In this document: positions 1 through 9,662 of the stretch, one piece after another | Layout: every line of letters starts with the position of its first letter | How positions within the stretch are numbered: position 1 is the stretch's first letter | Assembly: GCA_017482345.1 (NCBI GenBank) | Contig: JAFUNB010000001.1 | Span: 1 to 64,000 of the forward strand | Direction: 5' to 3' | Length of the DNA: 64,000 nucleotides | From: Oscillibacter sp. | Lineage (GTDB): Bacteria; Bacillota; Clostridia; Oscillospirales; Oscillospiraceae | The notes under the pieces: generated by a model | The model's input: only the letters and a program-made list of their open reading frames with translations | Told to the model about the DNA's origin: nothing | Database searches by the model: none | Position numbers and translations under genes: made by a program

Positions 1-1040
1 GCCAGCGCGGCACCGGACTTGGCGGCGGCCACGATGAGCGCGAGCAGACGCTGAACCAGCTGCTGGTGGAGATGGACGGCTTTGCCGCCAACGAGGGCGT
101 TGTGGTCCTCGCTGCCACCAACCGCGCGGATGTACTGGATCCCGCCCTGCTGCGTCCCGGCCGTTTCGACCGCCAGATCTATGTGGGTCTGCCGGATATT
201 CGGGGCCGTGAGGAGATCCTGAAGATCCACGCCAGAGGCAAGCCGCTGGCGGAGGATGTGGATCTGAAGAAGCTGGCCCAGGGCACGCCCGGTTTCACCG
301 GTGCGGATCTGGAAAACCTGATCAACGAGGGCGCCCTGCTGGCCGCCCGTAAGAACCGCCCCTATATCTCCATGAAGGATCTGGAGGAGGCGGAGATCAA
401 GGTCATCGCCGGCCCGGAGAAGAAGAGCCGCATCGTTCCGGAGCAGGAGCGCAAGCTCACCGCCTATCATGAGGCGGGCCACGCCGTGGTGATGCATGCC
501 CTGCCCACCCAGGATCCCGTGTCCCAGATCACCATTGTTCCCCGCGGTCAGGCGGGCGGCATGACCATCTCCCTGCCGGAGGAGGACCGCTCCTACCTGT
601 CCAAGCGGTATATGGAGGAGCAGATCGTAGGCCTGCTGGGCGGCCGTGTGGCCGAAAAGCTGTGCCTGGGCGATATCTCCACCGGTGCCAGCAACGACAT
701 CCAGCGGGCCACCCAGATCGCCCGCAAGATGGTCACCGCTTACGGCATGAGCGACAAGATCGGCACCGTCTCCTTTGAGGACGGCCACGAGGTCTTCATC
801 GGCCGTACCATGAGCCAGGGCCGCAGCTACTCTGAGGCTGTGGCGGCGCAGATCGACCAGGAGATCCAGTCCATCGTCGCGGCTGCCTATGACCGCTGTG
901 AGAAGCTGCTCGAAGCTCAGCGCGGCAAGCTGGACACCGTGGCGCAGTATCTGCTGGAGAACGAGACCATGGGCCGGGAGGCGTTCCTGGCTGTCATGGA
1001 CGGGAAAACCGCAGAAGAGCCTGCCATTGAAGAACCCTAA
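1..1040 (+). CDS. ftsH: ATP-dependent zinc metalloprotease FtsH, C-terminal part (5' end outside window)
   Basis: Membrane AAA+ protease that unfolds and degrades membrane and cytosolic proteins. The reading frame is open from base 3, so about 345 C-terminal residues are visible; the transmembrane segments and Walker motifs lie upstream of the window. Seen here: the end of the AAA module with the second region of homology ([18 protein letters not shown], near base 120-175), then the zinc-protease motif HEAGH at 468-482, and the downstream acidic ligand region (GASNDI, near base 690-710). These are the standard FtsH signatures in the usual order. The gene ends in an acidic tail and is followed by a clean terminator. 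Family assignment is certain; only the start is unseen. Confidence 0.97.
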   Translation, partial: QRGTGLGGGHDEREQTLNQLLVEMDGFAANEGVVVLAATNRADVLDPALLRPGRFDRQIYVGLPDIRGREEILKIHARGKPLAEDVDLKKLAQGTPGFTGADLENLINEGALLAARKNRPYISMKDLEEAEIKVIAGPEKKSRIVPEQERKLTAYHEAGHAVVMHALPTQDPVSQITIVPRGQAGGMTISLPEEDRSYLSKRYMEEQIVGLLGGRVAEKLCLGDISTGASNDIQRATQIARKMVTAYGMSDKIGTVSFEDGHEVFIGRTMSQGRSYSEAVAAQIDQEIQSIVAAAYDRCEKLLEAQRGKLDTVAQYLLENETMGREAFLAVMDGKTAEEPAIEEP

Positions 1041-1050
1041 CTGCATGAAA

Positions 1051-1088
1051 CGCCGCCGTCCGTGGGAAACTACGGGCGGCGGTTTTTT
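1051..1088 (+). terminator. Rho-independent terminator of ftsH
   Basis: GC-rich inverted repeat (CCGCCGTCCGT pairing with ACGGGCGGCGG, one G-T wobble) followed directly by a run of seven T, 10 bases after the ftsH stop. Confidence 0.9.
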
Positions 1089-1159
1089 TGAAAAGCTTGG
1101 CAGGAAACGCAACCTTTCGGGCCGCCGGATCGTCTGAACAATATCAGGAGGTGGAAATC

Positions 1160-1711
1160 ATGAAACGGCTGATGAGCATTTGCGCCCTGACGGCGTTGGC
1201 TCTGACCGGCTGCGGCGGAAAGACTGCGCCGGATGAATCTCTGCGTCCGGCCAATACGGAGCTGCAGTTCACGGTGGAGGGCATGACGGAAACGGTGCCT
1301 GCCGCCCTGTATATCGGCGACGGCTACTCCATCTACATCCCGGAGGAGGGATGGCGGCTGGACGAGCGGGAGACCGACGACGGCGTGCGGGAGACCGTGT
1401 GGGAGAGCACCGTCAACGACGAGGCAGAGCTGTATGTGCTGCACTACGGAGTCTATCCCGACGCCACCCTCGCCACGACGAAATCCCACTTTGTCCAGAG
1501 AAGCGGCTATGTATTCGAGGACCTGATGGGCGGTGACCTGGGAAATCCGCTGACCGGGACCGATGAGGACGGCGACTATCTGGGCTTCATGGCCGCGGAG
1601 GGCCGGGATGGCGAGGCCTATATCGTGGCCTGGGAATATCCGGCGGCGGCAGCGGAGGGCTTCGGTGTACGTCTTCCCCAGATCGCGAACACCTTTGAAG
1701 TGACGCAATAA
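1160..1711 (+). CDS. Putative lipoprotein of unknown function
   Basis: A 183-residue protein. The start at 1160 is chosen because AGGAGG lies just upstream and it begins a signal peptide MKRLMSICALTALALTGC with a lipobox (LTGC), so the mature protein should be lipid-anchored on the outer face of the membrane. An in-frame ATG at 1088 would put a non-signal extension in front and overlaps the ftsH terminator. The mature part is acidic, with scattered Trp/Tyr, and shows no enzyme motif that I recognise. It stands alone between two terminators. Function unknown. Confidence 0.75.
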   Translation: MKRLMSICALTALALTGCGGKTAPDESLRPANTELQFTVEGMTETVPAALYIGDGYSIYIPEEGWRLDERETDDGVRETVWESTVNDEAELYVLHYGVYPDATLATTKSHFVQRSGYVFEDLMGGDLGNPLTGTDEDGDYLGFMAAEGRDGEAYIVAWEYPAAAAEGFGVRLPQIANTFEVTQ

Positions 1712-1744
1712 AAAAGAAGCGGAGCGCAGCTCCGCTTCTTTTTT
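1711..1744. terminator. Bidirectional terminator between convergent genes
   Basis: Symmetric hairpin AAGAAGCGGAGC / GCTCCGCTTCTT with A-run on one side and T-run on the other; serves the lipoprotein gene (+) and the arginine-deiminase operon (-), whose last gene ends at 1743. Confidence 0.9.
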
Positions 1745-3131
1745 ATCCCAGGATCGCGCCGGCCACCAGAAACAGTATGGTCAGCAGCAGGAAATAGACG
1801 ATCAGTTTCCACACATATTTCAGCCAGCGGTCGTAGGGCACATGGCCCAGCGCCAGCGCGCCCATGACCACGGCGGCAGTGGGCGTAATGATATTCACCA
1901 GTCCGGAGGCGGACTGGAACGCCGTCACCACCAGATCGCCGCCCACACCGGCAAACTTCCCCAGCGGCGCCATTACGGGCACCGACAGTGTGGCAAGGCC
2001 GGAGGAGGACGGGATCAGCACCGACAGGGGCAGGTAGATGAGATACACCAGCAGCACAAAGGCAATGGGACCGGCGCCGGAGAGGGCCTCCTCGCCCCAG
2101 TGGAGGACGGTGTCGGTGATGCCGCCGTCGTTCATGAGGACGGTGATGCCGCGGCTGATGCCGATGATGAGGGACACGCCCAGCATGTCGGCGCAGCCGG
2201 CCACGAAGGTGTCCACCAGCTCCTCCTCGCCCATGGAGCCGATGAGGCCGATGATGATCCCGCCCACCAGAAACAGGGCGGACAGCTCCGGGAACCACCA
2301 GCCAAGGGCCGGCAGGGGCGTGCCCAGCTCGTCGAAGGGAATGACGCTGTAGATCATCACCAGAAAAACAGCGGCAAACACCACCATCATAAGCTTGCGC
2401 CGGGCGGTAAATTCCACGGTCTCCTCCATGCTGGCCCGGAGCTTACCGGCGCCGACGCCCACTACGGAGCGGGAGGGGTTCTTCTTGACTTTTGCGGCAT
2501 AGCTCATCACGAACCAGATGGCGGCGGATTCAAATACGATCCACTGCAGCAGCCGCAGCAAAATGCCCTCGCCCAGAGACACGCCGGCAAATCCGGCGGC
2601 AATGCCGGTGGCAAAAGGGTTGACCGTGGAGGAGATGACGCCGGCGCCCGCGCCCAGCAGGATCACGGAAATGCCCACCACGGCGTCATAGCCCGCCGCA
2701 AGAAACACCGGGATCAGCAGGGGATAGAAGGCCATGGTCTCCTCCCACATACCGAAGGTAGAGCCGCCCAGGCCGAAAAACAGCATGAGGATGGGAATGA
2801 GCCATTTCTCACGGCCGCCCAGCCTGCGAATGACGGCGCCCACGCCGGCGTCCACGGCGCCGGTCTTCATGACCACGCCCAGAAAGCCACCCACCATCAG
2901 GATGAAGACACACACATCCACGGCGTCGTAAAAGCCGGAGAAGGCCGCCTTCAGTACGGCGCCTACGCCCTGGGGGTTCGGCTCCGTCAGGTGGTAGGTG
3001 CCCGCCTGGGGCACGCCGTCCACATAGTTGTAGGCGCCGGAGGGAATGAACCATGTGGAGATGGCTACCAGAATAATTAGCAGGAACAGAATGGTGTAGG
3101 CGGTGGGCATGCGGAATGTTTTGGATTCCAA
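1743..3131 (-). CDS. YfcC-family membrane transporter, probable arginine/ornithine carrier of the ADI operon
   Basis: A 462-residue polytopic membrane protein with about a dozen hydrophobic segments. The start region (FRMPTAYTILFLLIILVAI) and the conserved GGSTFGMWEETMAFYPLLIP stretch match the YfcC/DcuC-like carrier family. It lies 15 bases downstream of arcB on the same strand as the third gene of an arginine deiminase operon, where an arginine:ornithine antiporter (ArcD) normally sits. Family membership is seen in the sequence; the substrate is inferred from position. A second, divergent YfcC paralogue is at 38998-40386. Confidence 0.8.
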   Translation of the reverse strand: MESKTFRMPTAYTILFLLIILVAISTWFIPSGAYNYVDGVPQAGTYHLTEPNPQGVGAVLKAAFSGFYDAVDVCVFILMVGGFLGVVMKTGAVDAGVGAVIRRLGGREKWLIPILMLFFGLGGSTFGMWEETMAFYPLLIPVFLAAGYDAVVGISVILLGAGAGVISSTVNPFATGIAAGFAGVSLGEGILLRLLQWIVFESAAIWFVMSYAAKVKKNPSRSVVGVGAGKLRASMEETVEFTARRKLMMVVFAAVFLVMIYSVIPFDELGTPLPALGWWFPELSALFLVGGIIIGLIGSMGEEELVDTFVAGCADMLGVSLIIGISRGITVLMNDGGITDTVLHWGEEALSGAGPIAFVLLVYLIYLPLSVLIPSSSGLATLSVPVMAPLGKFAGVGGDLVVTAFQSASGLVNIITPTAAVVMGALALGHVPYDRWLKYVWKLIVYFLLLTILFLVAGAILG

Positions 3132-3145
3132 AGGATCAGCTCCTT

Positions 3146-4144
3146 TTATTTTCCAATGGTGGCGACGAGAACGGCCTTGATGGAGTGCATGCGGTTCTCT
3201 GCCTCGTCAAAGACCACGCTGTGGCGGCTGCGGAACACCTCGTCTGTGACCTCCCGGATGTCGATGCCCTTGTCCATCCACTCCTTGGCCAGCTTCGTCT
3301 CAAAATCGTGGAAGGAGGGCAGGCAGTGCATATACAGCACGTTGGGATTCTCCGTGGCTTTCAGGGTCTCCTCCGTCACGCGGAAGGGGGAGAGGAGCTT
3401 TGTGCGCTCGGGGATGAGAGCCTCCTCGCCCATGGAGGCCCAGATGTCACCATAGATGACGTCCGCACCCTTCAAATCATTGCGGTTATCGGTGATCTCG
3501 ATGAGACCGCCGTTTTCCCGGGCGGTGGCAAAGACCCGTTTGATGAGGTCCTTGTCCATCTCCTTTGCCAGAGACTCCGGGCCCATGGCCACAAAGTGCA
3601 TGCCCATCTTGGCGGCGCCGATCATCCAGGCGTAGCACATGTTGTTGCGCACGTCGCCGGGGAATACCACCTTGATCTTGTTGAGGGGCTTGTGGCAATG
3701 CTCTTCAATGGTCATCATGTCCGCCAGGATCTGGGTGGGGTGGTCGGCGTCCGTCAGACCGTTCCACACGGGGACGCCGGAGTATTTGGCCAGATCCTCC
3801 ACAGCGGACTGCTCATAGCCGCGGTATTCGATGCCGTCAAAGAAGCGGCCCAGCACCTTGGCGGAGTCCTCCAGAGACTCCTTCTTGCCCATCTGGGAGC
3901 TGTTTGCGTCCAGATAGGTGACGTGGGCGCCCTCCTGGGTGGCGGCCACCTCAAAGGAGCAACGGGTGCGGGTGGAGGTTTTTTCAAACAGCAGCACGAT
4001 GTGCTTGCCCTGCAGAGCGGGATCGCAGATGCCTGCTCTGCGCTTGGCCTTCAGGTCGTGGCCCAGATCCAGCAGATAGCGGATCTCCGCAGGGGTGAAA
4101 TCCTCCAGAGTCAGAAAACTTCTTCCTTTTAAATTAACTGCCAT
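3146..4144 (-). CDS. arcB: Ornithine carbamoyltransferase, catabolic
   Basis: 332 residues, the usual length. It converts citrulline and phosphate to ornithine and carbamoyl phosphate in the cytosol (catabolic direction). Visible motifs: the carbamoyl-phosphate site STRT at residues 57-60 (EKTSTRTRCSFE), the ornithine-side HCLPSFHD motif near residue 272, and the DVWASMG-like element written here as DIWASMGEE. It lies between arginine deiminase (48 bases upstream) and a transporter (15 bases downstream), so the catabolic ADI role is preferred over biosynthetic ArgF. No carbamate kinase gene accompanies it in this window. Confidence 0.93.
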   Translation of the reverse strand: MAVNLKGRSFLTLEDFTPAEIRYLLDLGHDLKAKRRAGICDPALQGKHIVLLFEKTSTRTRCSFEVAATQEGAHVTYLDANSSQMGKKESLEDSAKVLGRFFDGIEYRGYEQSAVEDLAKYSGVPVWNGLTDADHPTQILADMMTIEEHCHKPLNKIKVVFPGDVRNNMCYAWMIGAAKMGMHFVAMGPESLAKEMDKDLIKRVFATARENGGLIEITDNRNDLKGADVIYGDIWASMGEEALIPERTKLLSPFRVTEETLKATENPNVLYMHCLPSFHDFETKLAKEWMDKGIDIREVTDEVFRSRHSVVFDEAENRMHSIKAVLVATIGK

Positions 4145-4192
4145 AATACGACTCCTTTTTGTATCATTCGAGCAAAATATTACAATGCGTTA

Positions 4193-5416
4193 TTACGGAT
4201 TGTCTCGCCACAAAGGCATGGACATGCACCGGGGGCCGCCGCGGCCGCGGCTCAGCTCCGCACTGGGAATGGTGTGAATGCGGACGCCCTCCTCTTCCAG
4301 CGAACGGTTGGTGACATAGTTGCGGGAATAGACCACCACCTCACCGGGGCCGATGGCCAGGGTGTTGCTGCCGTCGTTCCACTGTTCCCGGGCGGCGTCG
4401 ATCTCACTGCCCCGGCCACAGGGGATCAGAGTGACAGAGTCCAGCTGCAGATGTTCCTTCAGAATGTCCTCCAAACGGCCCTCCTCCTGCCGGATGGTCA
4501 TTTTCCGGTTTTCGTCCAGCTCCATGACGAACACGGTCATACTGGAGAGAATGTTGGGGTGCACCGTGAACTTGTTCCGGTCCACCATGGTGAACACTGT
4601 GTCCAGATGCATGAAGGAGCGGGTCTTGGGAATGTTGAAGGCGAGGATCTTCTTAAAGGTCTTGCTGAGGGACAGCACGGTTTCCGCCAGTGTGTCGATG
4701 GAGTCCTCCCGGGTGCGTTGGGAGATACCCACCGCCAGCACCTGCGGGGACAGCACCAGAATGTCGCCGCCCTCCAGTGAGGACGTCTCGCCCCGGTCGT
4801 ACCAGCGGGGCGCGTTTTTGTAGAGGGGATGGTGCTCAAAAATGAATTTGCCGAACAGGGTCTCCCGGTTGCGGGTGACGGTGTGCATCTTGTGGATGGA
4901 CACGCCGGTGCCGATGGTGGCGAAGGGGTCCCGGGTGAAATACAGATTGGGCATGGGGTCGACGGCAAAGGGATAGCCGTCCTCAATGGCGGAGAGGTAG
5001 TCCGCCAGACGGGCGGAGCCGTTTTTTAGCTGTGATTTGCGGACGCCGGCCATCATGGCCGCCACCATCTCCTTGTCCGGCATGGCGGAGAGGTACTCGG
5101 CCAGTGCGTCTCGGGTGCGCTGGTCCTCCACGCCGGACTCCTCCAGAAACTGCTGCAGCAGTGCCCGGCGCACGTCGCCGTCCGTCAGAGACTCCACCAC
5201 CAGATCTGTCAGGTATACCACTTCCACGCCCTGCTGGCGCAGGCAGTCGGCAAAGGCGTCGTGCTCTCGCTGGGCCTCCTGCAGATAGGGGATGTCGTCA
5301 AACAGCAGCCGCTCCAGATAGTCCGGCATCAGGTTTTCCAGCTCGCCGCCGGGGCGGTGGAGCATGACACGCTTCAGCCGCCCGATCTCCGAGGTATTGT
5401 GAATCCCGGTTTCCAA
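4193..5416 (-). CDS. arcA: Arginine deiminase
   Basis: 407 residues, typical for the family. It hydrolyses arginine to citrulline and ammonia, the first step of the ADI energy and acid-resistance pathway. The C-terminal catalytic motif GRGGPRCMSMPL carries the nucleophilic Cys (about residue 397); EGGD and the MHLD histidine motif complete the active site. The start is a TTG at 5416, with AAAGGAG about nine bases upstream and no nearby ATG in frame. First gene of the arcA-arcB-transporter operon; I see no clear arginine-repressor box or sigma-A promoter in the short upstream gap. Confidence 0.95.
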   Translation of the reverse strand: METGIHNTSEIGRLKRVMLHRPGGELENLMPDYLERLLFDDIPYLQEAQREHDAFADCLRQQGVEVVYLTDLVVESLTDGDVRRALLQQFLEESGVEDQRTRDALAEYLSAMPDKEMVAAMMAGVRKSQLKNGSARLADYLSAIEDGYPFAVDPMPNLYFTRDPFATIGTGVSIHKMHTVTRNRETLFGKFIFEHHPLYKNAPRWYDRGETSSLEGGDILVLSPQVLAVGISQRTREDSIDTLAETVLSLSKTFKKILAFNIPKTRSFMHLDTVFTMVDRNKFTVHPNILSSMTVFVMELDENRKMTIRQEEGRLEDILKEHLQLDSVTLIPCGRGSEIDAAREQWNDGSNTLAIGPGEVVVYSRNYVTNRSLEEEGVRIHTIPSAELSRGRGGPRCMSMPLWRDNP

Positions 5417-5501
5417 AACAGTTCACTCCTTTTGTGCTTGGATGTTCTGGTTTAGGGTTTCTGATTTCCGGCGTTTCATGCGCCAATGGCGAAAAAAGCG
5501 C

Positions 5502-5536
5502 AAAAAAACAGCGGCCCGCGGTGCGGGTCGCTGTTT
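5502..5536 (-). terminator. Terminator of the degV gene
   Basis: Hairpin ACAGCG(g)CCCG / CGGG(t)CGCTGT; on the minus strand it is followed by a run of seven T. It isolates degV from arcA. Confidence 0.85.
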
Positions 5537-5546
5537 GAGGGAAGAT

Positions 5547-6392
5547 TCAGTAGCCGATGATGAGGCCCTTTTCCATGGCGTAGAAGCTGGTCAGGCCCCG
5601 GCAGGAGACGATGTCCACGCTCTTGACCGGCAGGTCGGCCAGGATCTGCTGCTTCAGCTTCTGGGCGCCAACGGCGTTTTCGCAGTGGTTGATGACCACC
5701 TCGGCGCCGGTGCAGTCCTTGCTGGAACGCATCTGCTCCACCAGTGCCTTGTAGGTCTTGGCCTCGCCGCGGGCCTTGCCGGTCACCTGAATGGTGCCCT
5801 GGGGCGTGGCGATGGCAATGACATGGATGCCCAGGGAGTGCAGCAGCGTGCCCACCAGGGGGCGCATGCGGCCGTTTTTGATGAGGTTATCGAAGCATTC
5901 CAGCGTGAAGCAGGTGCGCTGAGCGGCCTGATAGGTGCGCAGCTGGTCGCAGATACCCTCAAAATCGCCGGTGGTGTCCGCCTCCATCAGCTGCTGGGCC
6001 TTGCGGATCAGCAGGATCATGGCGCCGGCGGTGGACTTGGAGTCGATGATGCAGATCTTCTTTTCCGGATGCTCCTCCAGCACCATATCCCGGGCCAGAA
6101 CGGCGGCGTTGTAGGTGCCGGACAGGTTGCAGGAGATGGTGAAGCAGATGGTGTAATCGCCGGCGGCAAAGGCCCGGGCAAAGGCGGCGGGGGAGGGGCA
6201 GGCCGTGGAGGAGGGGCCCTTTTCCGCAGACATACACTCCAGCATCTCGGGGATGATCAGCTCGTCGTTGTCCACAAATTCCCGGTCGCCTACCTGGATC
6301 CGCAGGGGGACGGTTTCAAACCGCACGGTGTCGCTGTGAAAATCACGCATAAGCAGGTCACAGCTGCTGTCACTCACAATATTCCAAATCAT
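5547..6392 (-). CDS. DegV-family fatty-acid-binding protein (FakB-like)
   Basis: 281 residues. The N-terminus MIWNIVSDSSCDL and the later cluster CFTISCNLSGTYNAA are the two hallmark DegV segments that form the fatty-acid carboxylate site. In Firmicutes such proteins present exogenous fatty acids to the kinase FakA for phosphorylation and use in phospholipids. No fakA is nearby, so the partner is elsewhere. The gene is monocistronic, with GGGGG close before the ATG and its own promoter and terminator. The ligand cannot be told from sequence. Confidence 0.88.
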   Translation of the reverse strand: MIWNIVSDSSCDLLMRDFHSDTVRFETVPLRIQVGDREFVDNDELIIPEMLECMSAEKGPSSTACPSPAAFARAFAAGDYTICFTISCNLSGTYNAAVLARDMVLEEHPEKKICIIDSKSTAGAMILLIRKAQQLMEADTTGDFEGICDQLRTYQAAQRTCFTLECFDNLIKNGRMRPLVGTLLHSLGIHVIAIATPQGTIQVTGKARGEAKTYKALVEQMRSSKDCTGAEVVINHCENAVGAQKLKQQILADLPVKSVDIVSCRGLTSFYAMEKGLIIGY

Positions 6393-6439
6393 ATATAACC
6401 CCCTGAAATGTGGTTTTGAAAACCAGATACATTAAATTC

Positions 6440-6468
6440 ATGATAATACCGGAGCGGGGGTTTGTCAA
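6440..6468 (-). promoter_or_regulatory. Sigma-A promoter for degV
   Basis: On the minus strand TTGACA (6468-6463), 17-base spacer, TATCAT (6445-6440). The -35 box sits in the loop of an inverted repeat (arms 6453-6463 and 6472-6482) shared with the divergent MATE promoter. Confidence 0.7.
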
Positions 6469-6481
6469 TAAAAAACCCCGC

Positions 6482-6510
6482 TTGACGGAGATGGGACTGC
6501 GTGGTACAGT
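6482..6510 (+). promoter_or_regulatory. Sigma-A promoter for the MATE gene
   Basis: TTGACG (6482-6487), 17-base spacer, TACAGT (6505-6510), 67 bases before the MATE start codon. Its -35 box touches one arm of the inverted repeat at 6453-6482. Confidence 0.65.
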
Positions 6511-6576
6511 CAAATCGTTCCCGAAAGGCTGTTTGCAGCCAGCGGGGATGGATCCCATCACGCATGAGGTGTGAAC

Positions 6577-7953
6577 ATGAATCGAAAAAACGTGGATCTG
6601 GGCAGCGGAAACGTGGGAAAGCTGCTGTTTTCTCTGGCGCTCCCCACCATTACCTCCCAGATCGTCAATATGCTCTATAACATTGTGGACCGGGTGTATA
6701 TTGGCCGGATGGAGCCGGTGGAAACGGTGGGCAAGCTGGCGCTGACCGGTGTTGGTGTGTGTCTGCCCATCATTCTGGTCATCTCCGCCTTTGCGTCTTT
6801 GATGGCCATGGGCGGTGCTCCCCGGGCGTCCATTCAGGAGGGGCGCGGCAATCCCCGGGAATCCGAGCGCATCATGGGCAACTGCTTCACCATGCTGGTG
6901 CTGACCTCGGTGGTGCTGACGGCAGTGTTCCAGCTGTTTGGACGGGACCTTCTGCTGATGTTCGGCGCCAGTGAACATACCATCGGCTATGCGGCGGACT
7001 ACATGCGCATCTATTCGCTGGGCACGATCTTTGTGCAGGTGACGCTGGGCATGAACGCCTATATCACCGCCCAGGGCTTTACCACCGTCAGCATGAAGAC
7101 CGTTCTCATCGGCGCGGGCTTGAATACGATCCTGGATCCCATCTTCATCTTCGGTTTTGATATGGGCGTGCAGGGCGCGGCACTGGCCACGGTGATCTCA
7201 CAGGCGGTTTCTGCCGCATGGGTGATGCGGTTCCTGCTGGGCCGCAGGACAAAGTGGGCCCTGAAAAAGGAAAACCTCCGCCCTGAAGCGGAGGTGGTGC
7301 TGCCCTGTCTGGCGCTGGGCCTGTCTCCCTTCATCATGCAGTCCACAGAGAGTCTCCTTGCCATTTGCTTCAATTCCTCTCTGCTGAAATATGGCGGCGA
7401 TATTGCCGTGGGCGCCATGACGGTGCTGACCAGCATCATGGGCTTTGCCATGATGCCGCTGCAGGGATTGAGTCAGGGCGCCCAGCCCATCATCAGCTAT
7501 AACTTCGGTGCAAGAAACGCCCAAAGAGTGCGGGACGCCTTCCGGGTACTGCTGACCACCTGTCTGAGTTACTCGCTGGTCATGTGGGTCATGGTGCAGC
7601 TGATGCCCCGTGTGTTCGTGGGCATCTTTACGCCGGACGCACAGCTGCAGAGCTACGCCGCCTGGGCGCTGCGGATCTATATGGGTGCCACAGGCATTTT
7701 CGGTATCCAGATCGCCTGTCAGCAGACCTTTGTGGCGCTGGGCAATGCCAAGTGCTCCCTGTTTCTGGCGATTCTGCGGAAGATCATCCTGCTGATCCCA
7801 CTGATCTATATTCTGCCCAACTTTTTTACGGATAAGGCATTTGCCGTGTTTCTGGCAGAGCCGGTGGCAGACTTCCTGGCGGTCTGCACCACGGCAGGAT
7901 TGTTCTCCTGTCAGTTCAAAAAGACGATGGCAGATCTGGAGACACAGACATAA
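6577..7953 (+). CDS. MATE-family multidrug/cation efflux transporter
   Basis: 458 residues from the ATG at 6577 (a GTG two codons earlier is an alternative; the only Shine-Dalgarno-like bases are a weak GAGGT). Twelve predicted hydrophobic segments in two homologous halves, with the family opening (LPTITSQIVNMLYNIVDRVY) and GGAPRASIQEGRG. Such proteins export organic cations or metabolites using a Na+ or H+ gradient. The gene is alone, divergent from degV, with its own promoter. The substrate cannot be predicted. Confidence 0.88.
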   Translation: MNRKNVDLGSGNVGKLLFSLALPTITSQIVNMLYNIVDRVYIGRMEPVETVGKLALTGVGVCLPIILVISAFASLMAMGGAPRASIQEGRGNPRESERIMGNCFTMLVLTSVVLTAVFQLFGRDLLLMFGASEHTIGYAADYMRIYSLGTIFVQVTLGMNAYITAQGFTTVSMKTVLIGAGLNTILDPIFIFGFDMGVQGAALATVISQAVSAAWVMRFLLGRRTKWALKKENLRPEAEVVLPCLALGLSPFIMQSTESLLAICFNSSLLKYGGDIAVGAMTVLTSIMGFAMMPLQGLSQGAQPIISYNFGARNAQRVRDAFRVLLTTCLSYSLVMWVMVQLMPRVFVGIFTPDAQLQSYAAWALRIYMGATGIFGIQIACQQTFVALGNAKCSLFLAILRKIILLIPLIYILPNFFTDKAFAVFLAEPVADFLAVCTTAGLFSCQFKKTMADLETQT

Positions 7954-7958
7954 AGAAA

Positions 7959-7992
7959 AACAGGCACGCACCTGCGGGTGCGTGCCTGTTGC
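7959..7992. terminator. Terminator between MATE and the amino-acid ABC operon
   Basis: Perfect 12-bp hairpin CAGGCACGCACC / GGTGCGTGCCTG. The T-run is strong on the minus strand (end of the ABC operon) and weak on the plus strand. Confidence 0.8.
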
Positions 7993-7997
7993 TGTAA

Positions 7998-8777
7998 TCA
8001 AAGAACTTTGCTGAGGAAATCCTGCAGACGGGGATGCTGGGGATTGCTGAACAGCTCCTCGGGAGTGCCCTCCTCCAGCAGCTTGCCGTCAGCCATGAAC
8101 AGCATCCGGTTGCCCACTTCCCGGGCGAAACCCATCTCGTGGGTGACGACCACCATGGTCATGCCCTCCCGGGCCAGCTGCTTCATAACGTCCAGCACCT
8201 CGCCGACCATTTCGGGGTCCAGTGCGGAGGTGGGTTCGTCAAACAGCATGACCTGCGGCTCCATGGCCAGTGCGCGGACGATGGCCACGCGCTGCTTCTG
8301 GCCGCCGGAGAGCTGAATGGGATAGGCGCCGGCGCGATCCTTCAGACCCACGCGGTCCAGCAGGGCCAGTGCCTTCGCCTCAGCCTCGGCCTTGTCCATG
8401 TGCTTCACCTGAATGGGGGCCAGCGTCATGTTGTCCAAAATGGTCATGTGGGGGAACAGGTTGAAGTGCTGGAACACCATGCCCATCTTCTGACGGTACT
8501 GGTCGATGTTCAGCTTCACCAGCTTGCCCTCCGCGTTCCGAATCTTCTTCTTGGTGATATCCTGACCGTCAAATACGATGGAACCGCCGGTGGGCTCCTC
8601 CATCAGGTTCAGACTCCGCAGGAAGGTGGACTTACCGGAGCCGGAGGGGCCGATGACCACCATCACGTCGCCCTTTTCAATGTCCACGCTGACGCCGTCC
8701 AATGCTTTGATGGTGCCTTTGTTGTAATGCTTCTTCAGGTCGCGGACCTGGATGAGACTGTTAACGCTTGCTGCCAC
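7998..8777 (-). CDS. Polar amino-acid ABC transporter, ATP-binding protein
   Basis: 259 residues, from a GTG start at 8777 (AAGGAG eight bases upstream; the start overlaps the permease end by 17 bases). Walker [10 protein letters not shown], signature LSGGQKQR, Walker [13 protein letters not shown] and H-loop VVTHEM are all present. It is the third gene of a binding protein-permease-ATPase set and drives import of a polar amino acid such as glutamine or another glutamate-family residue. It resembles GlnQ/ArtP/TcyC; the exact substrate is not determined by this subunit. The operon ends here at a hairpin terminator. Confidence 0.93.
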   Translation of the reverse strand: MAASVNSLIQVRDLKKHYNKGTIKALDGVSVDIEKGDVMVVIGPSGSGKSTFLRSLNLMEEPTGGSIVFDGQDITKKKIRNAEGKLVKLNIDQYRQKMGMVFQHFNLFPHMTILDNMTLAPIQVKHMDKAEAEAKALALLDRVGLKDRAGAYPIQLSGGQKQRVAIVRALAMEPQVMLFDEPTSALDPEMVGEVLDVMKQLAREGMTMVVVTHEMGFAREVGNRMLFMADGKLLEEGTPEELFSNPQHPRLQDFLSKVL

Positions 8778-9546
8778 GGCTCATTCTCCTTTCAAAGTAG
8801 GCGATCAGCTTGGAGGTGGGGAAGCACAGGCAGAAGTAGATCGCCGTAGCTACCAGCAGAGGCTCCATGATGATGAAGGTGGCGCCCTTCACCGCGTTGA
8901 CGGCGGACATGATGTCCTGCACGCCGATGGTGTAAGTAATGGCGGATTCCTTGATGATGACAACGAACTCGTTGGCAATGGCCGGCAGGATATTGCGAAT
9001 GGCCTGAGGCAGGATGATGAAGCGCATGGTCTGGGAGGAAGAAAGACCCAGAGAGCGGGAGGCCTCCGTCTGGCCGCCGTCCACAGACTGCAGACCGGAG
9101 CGGATGATCTCGCACAGGTAAGCACCGGAGTTCATGCCCAGAGCCACCACGCCGGGGAAGAAGCGGTCAAACTTGATATAGCCCAGCAGAGTCACCTTGG
9201 GCAGGTCGATCATGCCGAAAACGCCGTAGTAAATGATGAAGATCTGCACGATAACGGGGGTGGAGCGCAGGATCTCTACATAGGCGGTGGCCAGGAAGGA
9301 CAGCGGATTGAAGCGGCTCAGTGCCAACAGGAAACCGCCGTCACGCAGCCGTCCGTCCTTGTCCGTGCTCAGGAAATGGAAGGGGCAGACGTTGGACATG
9401 CGCATCAAAGCTAGGATCAGGGCCAGCACGAAACCGATAAGAACGGTGAATACAGACATCAGGATCGTGACCATCAGACCTTCCCGGAACATGCTCATGT
9501 AGGGGACAACTTTACTGAAATTCGAGAGTTTGATAAAACCATCCAT
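8761..9546 (-). CDS. Polar amino-acid ABC transporter, permease
   Basis: 261 residues with about five membrane segments and the family coupling region near [20 protein letters not shown], which contacts the ATPase. It is of the HisM/GlnP type and probably works as a homodimer, since only one permease gene is present. The ATG at 9546 has AAAGGAG eight bases upstream. It is followed immediately by the ATPase gene and preceded by the binding-protein gene. An unusual feature is a long hydrophilic insert around [12 protein letters not shown] between the first membrane segments. Confidence 0.92.
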   Translation of the reverse strand: MDGFIKLSNFSKVVPYMSMFREGLMVTILMSVFTVLIGFVLALILALMRMSNVCPFHFLSTDKDGRLRDGGFLLALSRFNPLSFLATAYVEILRSTPVIVQIFIIYYGVFGMIDLPKVTLLGYIKFDRFFPGVVALGMNSGAYLCEIIRSGLQSVDGGQTEASRSLGLSSSQTMRFIILPQAIRNILPAIANEFVVIIKESAITYTIGVQDIMSAVNAVKGATFIIMEPLLVATAIYFCLCFPTSKLIAYFERRMSRGSKR

Positions 9547-9662
9547 GGCGGAGGCTCCTTTCGATGAGGAAAATCAGGGGCTTGGAAACGGCCAATTCCT
9601 CCCCGGAGATCCGGGGAGGAATTGAGGAAATTTAAGCTGTGAACTTAGTGCGCTGCTGTGGA

